Below are positions 45,833-54,227 of a stretch of DNA of 64,000 nt, one piece after another. The DNA comes from Mariniflexile gromovii (GTDB taxonomy: Bacteria > Bacteroidota > Bacteroidia > Flavobacteriales > Flavobacteriaceae): positions 124,001 to 188,000 of the forward strand of contig NZ_JAGJCB010000002.1 of the NCBI RefSeq assembly GCF_017814435.1, read 5' to 3'. Within the stretch, counting starts at the first letter, position 1, and every line of letters starts with the position of its first letter. The notes beneath the pieces were generated by a model that had not been told where the DNA came from, ran no database searches, and saw nothing but the letters and a program-made list of their open reading frames with translations. The position numbers and the translations under genes were made by a program.

Positions 45833-47110
45833 TTATTCTTTTTGAGTTACAGTAGTTTTTACCTCTTTTTCCTTTGAATCATCAAAAATAGGTAGCGCAT
45901 CTAATTTAAGCTTTATTGGTCTGATAAAATTCAAATAATCGCCTTTTAAAGATTCTGCGATAGGTTCTGATTGTGATAATTTTTCTTTGAATGGATCTAC
46001 CTGTTTCCCATTCTTCCAAAAGCGGTAGCACACGTGCGGACCTCCAGTGTTTCCGGTCATTCCTATCCAACCAATCACATCGCCTTGTTTTACGTGTTGC
46101 CCAACTCTAACTTTTCGTTTTTGCATGTGCAAATATTGGGTTTCGTAAGTGCTATTATGCCTGATTTTTACATAATTACCATTACCCCCTTTATATTGCG
46201 ATTCGGTAACCGTTCCGTTTGCGGTGGCTAAAATGGGAGTTCCAATAGGCGCAGCAAAATCGGTTCCTTTATGAGGGCGTAACGCAAAACCATAGTAAGC
46301 AATGCGTCTGTTTAAGTTATATTTAGATGATATTCTACTGAATTGCACAGGTGCTTTTAAGAAGGCACGACGCAAATCTTTAGCGGCTTCATTGTAATAT
46401 TCATGTATGTTTTTAATAGAATCTGTTCGATACCTAAAGGCATAATATGGCGTATTTTTATGATTAAAAACTACAGCTTTTACTTTATGTACACCTGCAT
46501 AAATAGTGTCATCAATATATTTATCAGTGTAAATTACTTTATACGAATCGCCCTTTTGAAGTCTTGTAAAATCAATAGTCCACGCATAAATTTGTTCGGC
46601 CAACATGTTGGTTAAAATAGGACTGATGCCTTTTTTATCCAACTCTTGGGAGATGCTGCTATTTAAAACGCCTGTAACCGATTTTTCAACATATTTAATG
46701 GGCTTTCTACTGGTATAAGCGTGAATGGAATCTTGAAAACTTATAACAACAAATTCTTCTTGATTGGGTTGATAAATGAAATGTTTGGGAATTTCCAAAG
46801 TGTCTTTAGAACAAAGCAAAGTGTAGGGTTTTCCTATTTGAAGGCGTCTGATATCGAACGTATCTCTTGCTTTTTCTGCTATTGAAAAAATTCTTGGATA
46901 ACCAATTTTGTTACGCTCTAAAATAACACCAAAACTATCACCACTTCTTACGGTATCTCTCTTTACAACAAAATCGCTTAAATTAAAACCAAACTCGTAA
47001 ATGTCGGCAGGCTTTTCTACAACTACAACTTCTTCAACTGGCTGCTCTTTTTCTTTACACGCAATAATGCTTAATAATGCCAATAAAACTACTAAATATT
47101 TACTCCCCAT
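45833..47110 (-). CDS. M23-family cell-wall peptidase, lipoprotein, with variant zinc site
   Basis: 425 residues if started at 47110 (MGSKYLVVLLALLSIIACKE), which gives a proper lipoprotein signal; an upstream in-frame ATG at 47188 would add 26 residues with no signal. The C-terminal M23 domain (about 265-375) has HKGTDFAAP (His 280, Asp 284) and GGPHVCYRFW, where the usual HxH is HVC (His 359, Cys 361). The preceding part holds beta-rich LysM/opacity-like regions. It is predicted to trim peptidoglycan crosslinks in the periplasm. It overlaps the upstream TDO gene by 19 bp. Confidence 0.88.
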   Translation of the reverse strand: MGSKYLVVLLALLSIIACKEKEQPVEEVVVVEKPADIYEFGFNLSDFVVKRDTVRSGDSFGVILERNKIGYPRIFSIAEKARDTFDIRRLQIGKPYTLLCSKDTLEIPKHFIYQPNQEEFVVISFQDSIHAYTSRKPIKYVEKSVTGVLNSSISQELDKKGISPILTNMLAEQIYAWTIDFTRLQKGDSYKVIYTDKYIDDTIYAGVHKVKAVVFNHKNTPYYAFRYRTDSIKNIHEYYNEAAKDLRRAFLKAPVQFSRISSKYNLNRRIAYYGFALRPHKGTDFAAPIGTPILATANGTVTESQYKGGNGNYVKIRHNSTYETQYLHMQKRKVRVGQHVKQGDVIGWIGMTGNTGGPHVCYRFWKNGKQVDPFKEKLSQSEPIAESLKGDYLNFIRPIKLKLDALPIFDDSKEKEVKTTVTQKE

Positions 47111-48009
47111 TCTTCTATTTCTTGCTTTGTCCATAAGTCCGGAAAAAATATTCTTTTTTGATACTTTGGATGCATGTATTTTACCCATTCACTTCCTCCT
47201 GTTGCTTCAGCGGTTTTTCCGCCAATATTTAAATAATGATTTGCTGTATTATAATGCGCCATAACCCATTTGATGTTTACCGTATAATCAAAATGGCGCA
47301 TGGCGTTAATTAACTCTTTGTCTTCCCTGGCTTCTTTAGGAAGTTCTTTAAATTTAGAGTATAAATTATTTGTGCTATAAAACTGGGCAAATCTAATAAA
47401 TTCGCCTTTATATCTTTCTTCAAAAACTGTTAATGTATAACTTTTTTTGCCTGTTTTATAATTCTTTCCAGCGGCTTGCCAATATAAATGCTCGAAAGCG
47501 TTTTCATAGGAAGAATTTCTATCGATTGTATCTCTGAATCGTTTGTCTATTAAGTTTATCAATTCAGTAGAAGCAAATTCAATTTTTCTGTATTGGGCGC
47601 TTTGAAACCCGCTTGCTGGTGTTAATGTTGCTCTAAATTTGTTGTATTGATCGACGTCCATACCATCTTTCATAATGCTGAATGAAGAAGTAAGCATATC
47701 AAAATAACGGCTGATGCGCATGAGTTTAGAGGTAAACAATTCAACGGTTAGCTCTTTGCTTTTGGCCACTTGATCTATTTCAACAAGTACCATTTTAAAC
47801 AACAACTCATTTATTTGATGGTATATGATGAATACCATCTCGTCTGGAAAAACGGTGCGTTGTATTTGAAGGTTCAACAAGGCATCCGTTTGAATATAAT
47901 CCCAATAGTTTATGGGCTTACTGTGCAATAAGCCTTCTAAATAGGCATCTAAATCTTGGTCTATTGCCTCGTATTTATCCTTAAGTTGGTCGTTTATTCT
48001 AGATTTCAA
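47092..48009 (-). CDS. Tryptophan 2,3-dioxygenase
   Basis: 305 residues. Family stretches: NYWDYIQTDALLNLQ, PDEMVFIIYHQINELLFKMVL (conserved His), TPASGFQSAQYRKIEFA and the C-terminal HYLNIGGKTAEATGGSEW. The haem enzyme opens the indole ring of tryptophan, first step of the kynurenine route. It lies in a DUF3108-TDO-M23-pgi operon; no other kynurenine genes are present in the window. Confidence 0.93.
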   Translation of the reverse strand: MKSRINDQLKDKYEAIDQDLDAYLEGLLHSKPINYWDYIQTDALLNLQIQRTVFPDEMVFIIYHQINELLFKMVLVEIDQVAKSKELTVELFTSKLMRISRYFDMLTSSFSIMKDGMDVDQYNKFRATLTPASGFQSAQYRKIEFASTELINLIDKRFRDTIDRNSSYENAFEHLYWQAAGKNYKTGKKSYTLTVFEERYKGEFIRFAQFYSTNNLYSKFKELPKEAREDKELINAMRHFDYTVNIKWVMAHYNTANHYLNIGGKTAEATGGSEWVKYMHPKYQKRIFFPDLWTKQEIEEWGVNI

Positions 48010-48017
48010 AATGTCTT

Positions 48018-48800
48018 TTAATTATCAACAACTATTTTAAAAGGGTGTTTTAATCCTTTGAAAGCTTCTAAATCGGCACGCAGAGAACCTACTCTTAAAT
48101 CTGCCTTAATACGCAAAGGTATTTTATTTTTATCTTTTGACACCCAAAGTGTTAAACTTTCTTCTTCTTTAAAAACCCGACCTGCCATAACATAGGGCCT
48201 GAATTTTAACGACTCTACTTTTCCAAAATCGGTATCAATAATTTCTGTACCTAAATATTGTAATTTGAACCCGTAATTTTCTTCATCAAAAAACATATCG
48301 GTACGTATCTCATCACCAACTTTTAAAGTATTAATATTGATTTTATTACGCAAATAATAATACGTTGACACCATATCTTGAATATTAGGCTTGGTATCGT
48401 AAACAGCTTTGGTTTTGTGTTTTTTATCGTTAACGTATGCTTTATTGTTGTTTTGGTCAAATTCTACTTCCAGATCTTTTGTGTGGCCACCCTCATCTAT
48501 ATTCCTAATAAATTTATAAGGAAGTAGTGTTGTTCTATCAAAATAGCTTTCATAACGGTCTTTCACTTTAAAAAACCATTTTATCATACCAGATGTCCAA
48601 CCTTTACCAACTACATGGTACACGTCTTTATTATTAAGCTTGGTTTCTTTCACACTAAGGGAAGCGTTTCCAGCTGTTAGAAAACCACTATAGCTCATTT
48701 TAAACTGGAACCATTCACCATCACCAAACGCCGATTCCTGTTGTGCAAAGGTTATTTGTGTGATTATTATTGCCGTTATTATAAGTAGTATCTTTTTCAT
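48018..48800 (-). CDS. DUF3108 family periplasmic protein
   Basis: 260 residues with a signal peptide (LLIITAIIITQITFAQ). The mature protein is beta-rich, with YSGFLTAGNASLSVKE, GWTSGMIKWFFKVKDRYES and SLTLWVSKDKNKIPLRIK, which matches DUF3108. The family is found in cell-envelope contexts but its function is unsettled. First gene of the four-gene operon, 8 bp before the TDO gene. Confidence 0.85.
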   Translation of the reverse strand: MKKILLIITAIIITQITFAQQESAFGDGEWFQFKMSYSGFLTAGNASLSVKETKLNNKDVYHVVGKGWTSGMIKWFFKVKDRYESYFDRTTLLPYKFIRNIDEGGHTKDLEVEFDQNNNKAYVNDKKHKTKAVYDTKPNIQDMVSTYYYLRNKININTLKVGDEIRTDMFFDEENYGFKLQYLGTEIIDTDFGKVESLKFRPYVMAGRVFKEEESLTLWVSKDKNKIPLRIKADLRVGSLRADLEAFKGLKHPFKIVVDN

Positions 48801-48944
48801 CTTGTTGGGGTAATTGTAATTAAATTCTTGAATTACATATTTATGTTATTTAATAGGGATTTGCAATTACTGTTCCAAAAATAAAAAAATAACTTAAACT
48901 GTTTGTATTTATTAAGAAGACCATTACGTTAATTTGTTACAAAA

Positions 48945-48979
48945 AAAAAGAGCCATCATTTAAAATGATGGCTCTTTTT
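48945..48979 (-). terminator. Terminator of the hmgA-hpd operon
   Basis: Perfect 15-bp arms AAAAAGAGCCATCAT and complement with a 5-nt loop, followed on the minus strand by a long T-run. 7 bp past the hpd stop codon. Confidence 0.88.
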
Positions 48980-48986
48980 ATAAAAA

Positions 48987-50147
48987 CTAAAGAGTACCTC
49001 TATTGGCTTGTTCACGCTCTATGGATTCAAAAAGTGCTTTAAAATTTCCTGCACCAAAACCTCTTGCACCCATGCGCTGGATGATTTCGAAGAATAACGT
49101 GGGCCTGTCTTCTACTGGTTTTGTGAAAACTTGCAATAAATAGCCCTCTTCATCGGCATCAATCATGATACCCAAACTTTTTAGTGTTTCGATATCTTCA
49201 CGCAATTCATGATTATGTTCGTGTAAACGTTCAGGAACTGCTTTATAATAAGCTTCGGGTGGGGTTGACAAAAACTCGACGCCTCTTGATTTTAGTTGGC
49301 TCACGGCTTTAATAATATCATCGGTTGCTACAGCTATATGCTGCACGCCTGCGCCTTCGTAAAAATCGAGATATTCTTCAATCTGAGAACGCTTTTTCCC
49401 TTTTGCGGGCTCGTTTATTGGGAATTTTATGCGTCCGTTGCCATTACTCATTACCTTGCTCATTAATGCTGAATATTCGGTATGGATTTGCTTATCATCA
49501 AATGATAGAAAGTTTTCAAAACCCATAACATCTTCATACCATTTTACCCAAGTATTCATTTGCCCCCAACCTACATTACCTACCATGTGGTCTATATATT
49601 TTAAACCCACAGGTTCTGGATTGTATTCAGATTCCCATTTTCTAAAACCTGGTAAAAATGTACCCTTATAGTTTTTACGCTCTACAAACATATGTACCGT
49701 TTCGCCATAGGTATAAATACCTGCACGTACTACTTCGCCATGTTCATCTTTTTCAACAACGGGTTCCATATATGATTTTGCACCTCTACTGGTGGTTTCT
49801 TGATATGCTTTTTTTGCATCTTCAACCCAAAGCGCAATGACTTTTACGCCATCGCCATGTTTAACTATGTGCTTGTTTATAGGTGATTTGCTGTTTAAAG
49901 GCGTAGTAAGAACTAACCTTATTTTATCTTGTTTAAGCACATAACTTACTTGGTCTTTTGAACCTGTTTCCAAACCTTTATAGGCATATGATTGAAAACC
50001 AAATGCTGTTTTGTAAAAATGCGCCGCTTGTTTGGCATTGCCCACGTAGAATTCTACATAATCGGTTCCTAGAAGTGGCAAAAAATCTTGTGCCCCTTCG
50101 AATATTTTTTCTAAACCGTAGTTTACTGTTTTTATGTTTTTACTCAT
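48987..50147 (-). CDS. hpd: 4-Hydroxyphenylpyruvate dioxygenase
   Basis: 386 residues, two vicinal-oxygen-chelate domains. The C-terminal half carries the Fe ligands (DHMVGNVGWG, GVQHIAVATDD, and Glu in LFFEIIQRMGARGFGAGNF). It converts 4-hydroxyphenylpyruvate to homogentisate, the substrate of HmgA encoded upstream. Between hmgA and hpd lies an inserted four-helix-bundle gene. It is the last gene of the operon. Confidence 0.96.
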   Translation of the reverse strand: MSKNIKTVNYGLEKIFEGAQDFLPLLGTDYVEFYVGNAKQAAHFYKTAFGFQSYAYKGLETGSKDQVSYVLKQDKIRLVLTTPLNSKSPINKHIVKHGDGVKVIALWVEDAKKAYQETTSRGAKSYMEPVVEKDEHGEVVRAGIYTYGETVHMFVERKNYKGTFLPGFRKWESEYNPEPVGLKYIDHMVGNVGWGQMNTWVKWYEDVMGFENFLSFDDKQIHTEYSALMSKVMSNGNGRIKFPINEPAKGKKRSQIEEYLDFYEGAGVQHIAVATDDIIKAVSQLKSRGVEFLSTPPEAYYKAVPERLHEHNHELREDIETLKSLGIMIDADEEGYLLQVFTKPVEDRPTLFFEIIQRMGARGFGAGNFKALFESIEREQANRGTL

Positions 50148-50173
50148 TTTTTGAATTTTTGAAAAGAGAAATT

Positions 50174-50579
50174 AGAATATAGAAGAAAGACTTTTAGAGC
50201 TTATTCTGAAAGCTCATAGTCATTTTTTGAAATTCTTCAATTTTTTCTTCAAGTTTCATTAGTGCTTCTCTTGTTATATAATTTCTTTTGAATGCTATTA
50301 TTAATTGTGTTTCAAGTTCAAATGAAGAGCCTAGAGATATATCAATAAAATGGGAAAAAGATTTATCTGTTCTAGACGAACCTTCTGCAATGTTACTTGG
50401 AATGGAAATTGAACATCTACTAATTTGTGAAATCAATCCAAATTTTTCATCTTTAGGAAAGTCACTTATAATCTCATAAACGTCATCAACTATTTCAATA
50501 CCTAGTTTCCATATCTTTAAATTCTTATAATTGTGTCTTATTCTTTTATCCATTTTCTTTATTCTAGCTTCTATATTCT
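50174..50579 (-). other. Inverted-repeat-bounded cassette, second copy
   Basis: Arms AGAATATAGAAG (50174-50185) and its perfect complement (50568-50579) enclose a four-helix-bundle gene, 406 bp in all. The upstream arm begins 15 bp before the ATG and the downstream arm starts 9 bp after the stop codon. The geometry is nearly that of 19538-19952, while the arm sequence differs (both contain TAGAA). It fills the hmgA-hpd spacer. Confidence 0.7.
50194..50553 (-). CDS. Four-helix-bundle protein (S23/IVP family), second copy
   Basis: 119 residues from the ATG complement at 50551-50553 (MDKRIRHNYKNLKIWKLG). An in-frame ATG at 50604 would add 17 residues (MAFLNRRIENIEARIKK) and cross the inverted repeat and the hmgA end, so the shorter start is preferred. 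The signature FGLISQISRCSISIPSNIAEG is present in form, followed by SFSHFIDISLGSSFELETQL. Same family as the gene at 19569, with clearly diverged sequence. It lies in the same direction as hmgA and hpd. Confidence 0.88.
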   Translation of the reverse strand: MDKRIRHNYKNLKIWKLGIEIVDDVYEIISDFPKDEKFGLISQISRCSISIPSNIAEGSSRTDKSFSHFIDISLGSSFELETQLIIAFKRNYITREALMKLEEKIEEFQKMTMSFQNKL

Positions 50580-50591
50580 CGATTCTTCTAT

Positions 50592-51749
50592 TTAAGAAAG
50601 CCACGATTTATGATAATCGTCATCGGCAATTTTCATACCTTCTTCTGTTACCATAAGTGGTTTAAACGTATCTACCATAACTGCTAGTTCATCGGTTTTG
50701 GTTTTTCCTATGCTACGCTCGGTAGCTCCTGGATGTGGCCCATGCGGAATACCTGCAGGATGTAGCGAGATATGACCCGCTTCAACATCGTTTCTGCTCA
50801 TAAAATCGCCATCTACGTAATACAGCACCTCATCACTATCTATATTGCTATGATTGTATGGCGCGGGGATGGAAAGTGGATGGTAATCGTAAAGTCGTGG
50901 TACAAAACTACACACCACAAAGGCATCGGTTTCAAAGGTTTGATGCACTGGTGGCGGTTGGTGGATGCGCCCCGTTATGGGTTCAAAATCGTGAATGGAA
51001 AAGGCATACGGGTAATTATAACCATCGTACCCTACTACATCAAACGGGTGCGATGCGTACACCATTTCTATAATATCATTTTGTTTTTTTACTTTTATTA
51101 GGAAGTCGCCCGTTTCGTTATAGGTTTCTAGTTCTTGTGGCTTTCGGATATCACGTTCACAATATGGCGCATGTTCTAATAATTGCCCAAACCAATTACG
51201 GTAACGTTTTGGTGTGTAAATAGGGCGGCGAGATTCAACAATAAACAGCCTATTCGCTTCCGTATCAAAATCTATTTTATAAATAACACCTCGTGGCACC
51301 AACAAATAATCGCCGTATTTAAAATCGAGATTCCCTAACATGGTCCTTAGTTTTCCCGAACCTTTATGGATGAAAATCAATTCATCAGCATCGGTGTTTT
51401 TATAAAAATAATCTTGTTTTCTTTGAGTAGGTGCCGCTAAAATAATGGCACAATCTTTATTGACCAATACTGTTTTTCGGCTTTCTAAATAATCGCGTTC
51501 TGGTTTTATTTGAAAGCCTTTCAACTTATACGACTGTATGTTGTTTGCCTTGGCTATTTTAGGCGCTACACTGTATTGTTTTTTTATTTCTTTTACTTGC
51601 GTGGGTCGTTGTTCGTGGTAGCTATTTGTATACATACCATCGAACCCAATGGTACCAAATAACTGCTCGGAATACAAACTGCCATCGGATTTTCTAAATT
51701 GGGTATGGCGTTTGCGCGGAATGTTTCCTAATTTATGATAAAAAGGCAT
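50592..51749 (-). CDS. hmgA: Homogentisate 1,2-dioxygenase
   Basis: 385 residues, a cupin-type enzyme, shorter than the about 430-residue eukaryotic form. Recognisable stretches: PFYHKLGNIPRKRHTQFRK, ELIFIHKGSGKLRTM, YHPLSIPAPYNHSNID, DEVLYYVDGDF and SLHPAGIPHGPHPGA, with the His/Glu iron ligands in the last two. It opens the ring of homogentisate to maleylacetoacetate in tyrosine degradation. First gene of the operon; fumarylacetoacetase is not in the window. Confidence 0.93.
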   Translation of the reverse strand: MPFYHKLGNIPRKRHTQFRKSDGSLYSEQLFGTIGFDGMYTNSYHEQRPTQVKEIKKQYSVAPKIAKANNIQSYKLKGFQIKPERDYLESRKTVLVNKDCAIILAAPTQRKQDYFYKNTDADELIFIHKGSGKLRTMLGNLDFKYGDYLLVPRGVIYKIDFDTEANRLFIVESRRPIYTPKRYRNWFGQLLEHAPYCERDIRKPQELETYNETGDFLIKVKKQNDIIEMVYASHPFDVVGYDGYNYPYAFSIHDFEPITGRIHQPPPVHQTFETDAFVVCSFVPRLYDYHPLSIPAPYNHSNIDSDEVLYYVDGDFMSRNDVEAGHISLHPAGIPHGPHPGATERSIGKTKTDELAVMVDTFKPLMVTEEGMKIADDDYHKSWLS

Positions 51750-51783
51750 ACTTTAAAAATTTAAAAGTTAAAAGTATTATGTT

Positions 51784-51791
51784 CAAAGTTA
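51784..51791 (-). promoter_or_regulatory. Bacteroidota -7 element upstream of hmgA
   Basis: Minus-strand TAACTTTG, 34 bp before the start codon. It overlaps a hairpin-like stretch (ACCCCTATCGACTGCGCTAA) that looks like a decayed REP element of the 27154 type. The rest of the gap to 51977 is plain AT-rich sequence. Confidence 0.45.
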
Positions 51792-51977
51792 ACCCCTATC
51801 GACTGCGCTAAGGGTAGCATTGAACTAAAAATCAATTACATATAAAGATACAATAAAGTAAGCTTATTCAGGATTTCTCTTGATAAGGAAGTGCAGAAAT
51901 AGTAATAAGTCTTGCCAAAAATGTTGCATAACCTAACAAATATCGTGAAAAAATTACGGAGAATGTTTAAGAATTTG

Positions 51978-54209
51978 TTAAAACCAGAAACCAACATTAA
52001 AAAACCAATAGCTCTGGTTTCCTTCTGGTGAATAGCTGTATTTAGCCTGAATAGGCCCGATAAAGGTTTCGATGGCGTAACCTAAAGCGTAACCTCTGTA
52101 ATCTGGAAGCGTAAACCATTCGCCTGTTTCAAAAATATTATCATCAACATTTGCCCAGTTCCCTTCTAGAGTAATGTGATGTTTTTTAAACAATTGATAA
52201 TCGGCAGTTAAAGATGCCTTTACAAAACTGTTCCCCGTAAGGGAAATATAATCGTACCCCACGAATGGAATAAAGTTATTTATTAAATTATTGCCATTGC
52301 CTCCCAATGCAAAATCTAAAGCTTGGGTAGATCTATCTCCAATTTTAAAGCCACCTCCTGTTTGTACATTAAACGCTAATTTGTTTGAAACACTAAAAGC
52401 ATACCCCATATTTGCCTTTGCCAATGAAAAGTTTTCAAAAGTTTCGTTAAAACTGGATGCGTATATATACATGTGCAAATCGCCATCAAAATACACACCA
52501 CTACTTGGGAAATATTTATTGTTGTAAGTATCTAATCTTAATCCACCAAAAACACTTAAATAATCGGTACTTTCGAAAACAAACCGATTGGTTTGGTTAT
52601 TGGTTGTAAGTGTTTCTGTTTTTATTTCCAACCGCTTATGCTCTAAACCAGCACTTAAAGCAAAATCTTTTCTAAATAAGGTTTGTACATACATTTGATT
52701 GGTTTGATCTTGTAATTTCGCATCTATCTTATTCAATCCAGTACTAGTTAATTGTGCATCGTCTAGCAAGAGGCTTGCGCTAATATCTTTATTAAATTGA
52801 TGGTATCTAGACCTTAACCCGATACTCCAATAGAAACCATTATCTATAAAATATTCGAAATTATAACGTACGTTATCGCCTAAAATAAGATCTAAAGACG
52901 CCACATCGTTATCAAACAGCCATCTCTTTTTAGTAAAATTAACCAAAGCGGCACTTTTGTACAAATCATCAAAATGCACACCCAGTTTTAAAAAGGTCGT
53001 AGTTTTAGTTTCATTTAAATTAGCAATTAAATCGTACCCCTCTTTGTCTTCACTTCTATTTAATTTGTACTCAAAAGAATCGAAGTTATTTGTAGCTACC
53101 AAATTATTAATGCCGTTATTGAACCTTTCATAACTGATTTTTTCATTGTTTTTTAATTTCAGCTTACCTAAAACATAGGCCCTGGTATATTTTTCATTTC
53201 CTTTTATAACTATATTGTTAATAGTAATACTATCGTTTACAGCACAATTAACTTTTTGTTTTGATGCTATTTGATTTCTTCGAACCAATCTTTTTAAAAC
53301 ATTAGCTTTTTCAACAGTTGCCTGTTTACCATTTTCAATAATTTTTGAACCTTCACTAAATGATACTACCGAATAGTCCTTTATATCTGGTTTAATATAA
53401 ATATCGGTTTTCTTAATCTTCAATTTCATATCGTTGATGGTCCTGAAATTGTTTATTTGAACCAACACATCTAGTGCCGATGCTAATTCTTCTCTAGTAG
53501 CCAATCCATCTTGTACATCTACTCCAATAATTACGTCCATGCCTTTGGAGCGCAACTCATCTACGGGGTAATTGTTAACCACACCACCATCAATTAGAAC
53601 TTGACCGCCAATGTTAACCGCCTGAAATAATGAAGGCAACGCACCACTTGCCATCATGGATTGGGCTAAATTACCCGAATCCAACATGACTGCTTGCCCT
53701 GTTTCCACATTGGTAGCAATACAAAAAAATGGTATGGGCAACTCGCTAAAATTATTAATTTCACTGACATGCAACGTGAGTTTTGAAAATAAGCTATAGG
53801 TATTTTGACCTCTTGATAATGCTGAAGGTAATTTAATTTTAAAATTTTCGAACGGCAATGTTATGGCATACTTTTCAGAATTATCACGCTCATAAAATGC
53901 TTTCGAATCTCTTGGTAAATCGTCGTTTATTAAGTTATCAAAATCAATAACCCTAAAAATGGAATCGAGTTGATTACCTGTATAACCAGAAGCATAAAGC
54001 GCTCCAATAATAGCACCCATGCTTGTTCCTGCCACATAATCTACTTTTACACCAAGACTGTCAATGACTTTTAACACACCAATATGCGCCAACCCTTTGG
54101 CACCACCTCCACTTAGTACTAAACCAACTTTAACCCCGTCGTTTTCCGTGTCTTGAGAAATTCCCTCAAAACAAACAAAAAACAGCATTAAGGTTAAAAT
54201 ATATTTCAT
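51978..54209 (-). CDS. Patatin-like phospholipase fused to a BamA-type beta-barrel
   Basis: 743 residues. Signal peptide (1-18). The patatin domain (about 25-220) has GGGAKGLAHIG, the nucleophile GTSMGAIIGA and the dyad Asp in DGGVVNNYP. A POTRA-like segment (about 320-395: SITINNIVIKGNEKYTRAY) and a 16-strand BamA/Omp85-like barrel ending NVGFWF follow. This PlpD-like architecture makes a type Vd-like outer-membrane protein whose lipase domain may act in the periplasm or at the surface. It sits 18 bp after uvrC on the same strand. Confidence 0.93.
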   Translation of the reverse strand: MKYILTLMLFFVCFEGISQDTENDGVKVGLVLSGGGAKGLAHIGVLKVIDSLGVKVDYVAGTSMGAIIGALYASGYTGNQLDSIFRVIDFDNLINDDLPRDSKAFYERDNSEKYAITLPFENFKIKLPSALSRGQNTYSLFSKLTLHVSEINNFSELPIPFFCIATNVETGQAVMLDSGNLAQSMMASGALPSLFQAVNIGGQVLIDGGVVNNYPVDELRSKGMDVIIGVDVQDGLATREELASALDVLVQINNFRTINDMKLKIKKTDIYIKPDIKDYSVVSFSEGSKIIENGKQATVEKANVLKRLVRRNQIASKQKVNCAVNDSITINNIVIKGNEKYTRAYVLGKLKLKNNEKISYERFNNGINNLVATNNFDSFEYKLNRSEDKEGYDLIANLNETKTTTFLKLGVHFDDLYKSAALVNFTKKRWLFDNDVASLDLILGDNVRYNFEYFIDNGFYWSIGLRSRYHQFNKDISASLLLDDAQLTSTGLNKIDAKLQDQTNQMYVQTLFRKDFALSAGLEHKRLEIKTETLTTNNQTNRFVFESTDYLSVFGGLRLDTYNNKYFPSSGVYFDGDLHMYIYASSFNETFENFSLAKANMGYAFSVSNKLAFNVQTGGGFKIGDRSTQALDFALGGNGNNLINNFIPFVGYDYISLTGNSFVKASLTADYQLFKKHHITLEGNWANVDDNIFETGEWFTLPDYRGYALGYAIETFIGPIQAKYSYSPEGNQSYWFFNVGFWF

Positions 54210-54227
54210 GTGTTAATTTTGAATGTT

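Noticed and set aside
47111-47188. Longer start for the M23 lipoprotein
   Set aside because: It would overlap TDO by 97 bp and hide the lipoprotein signal peptide.
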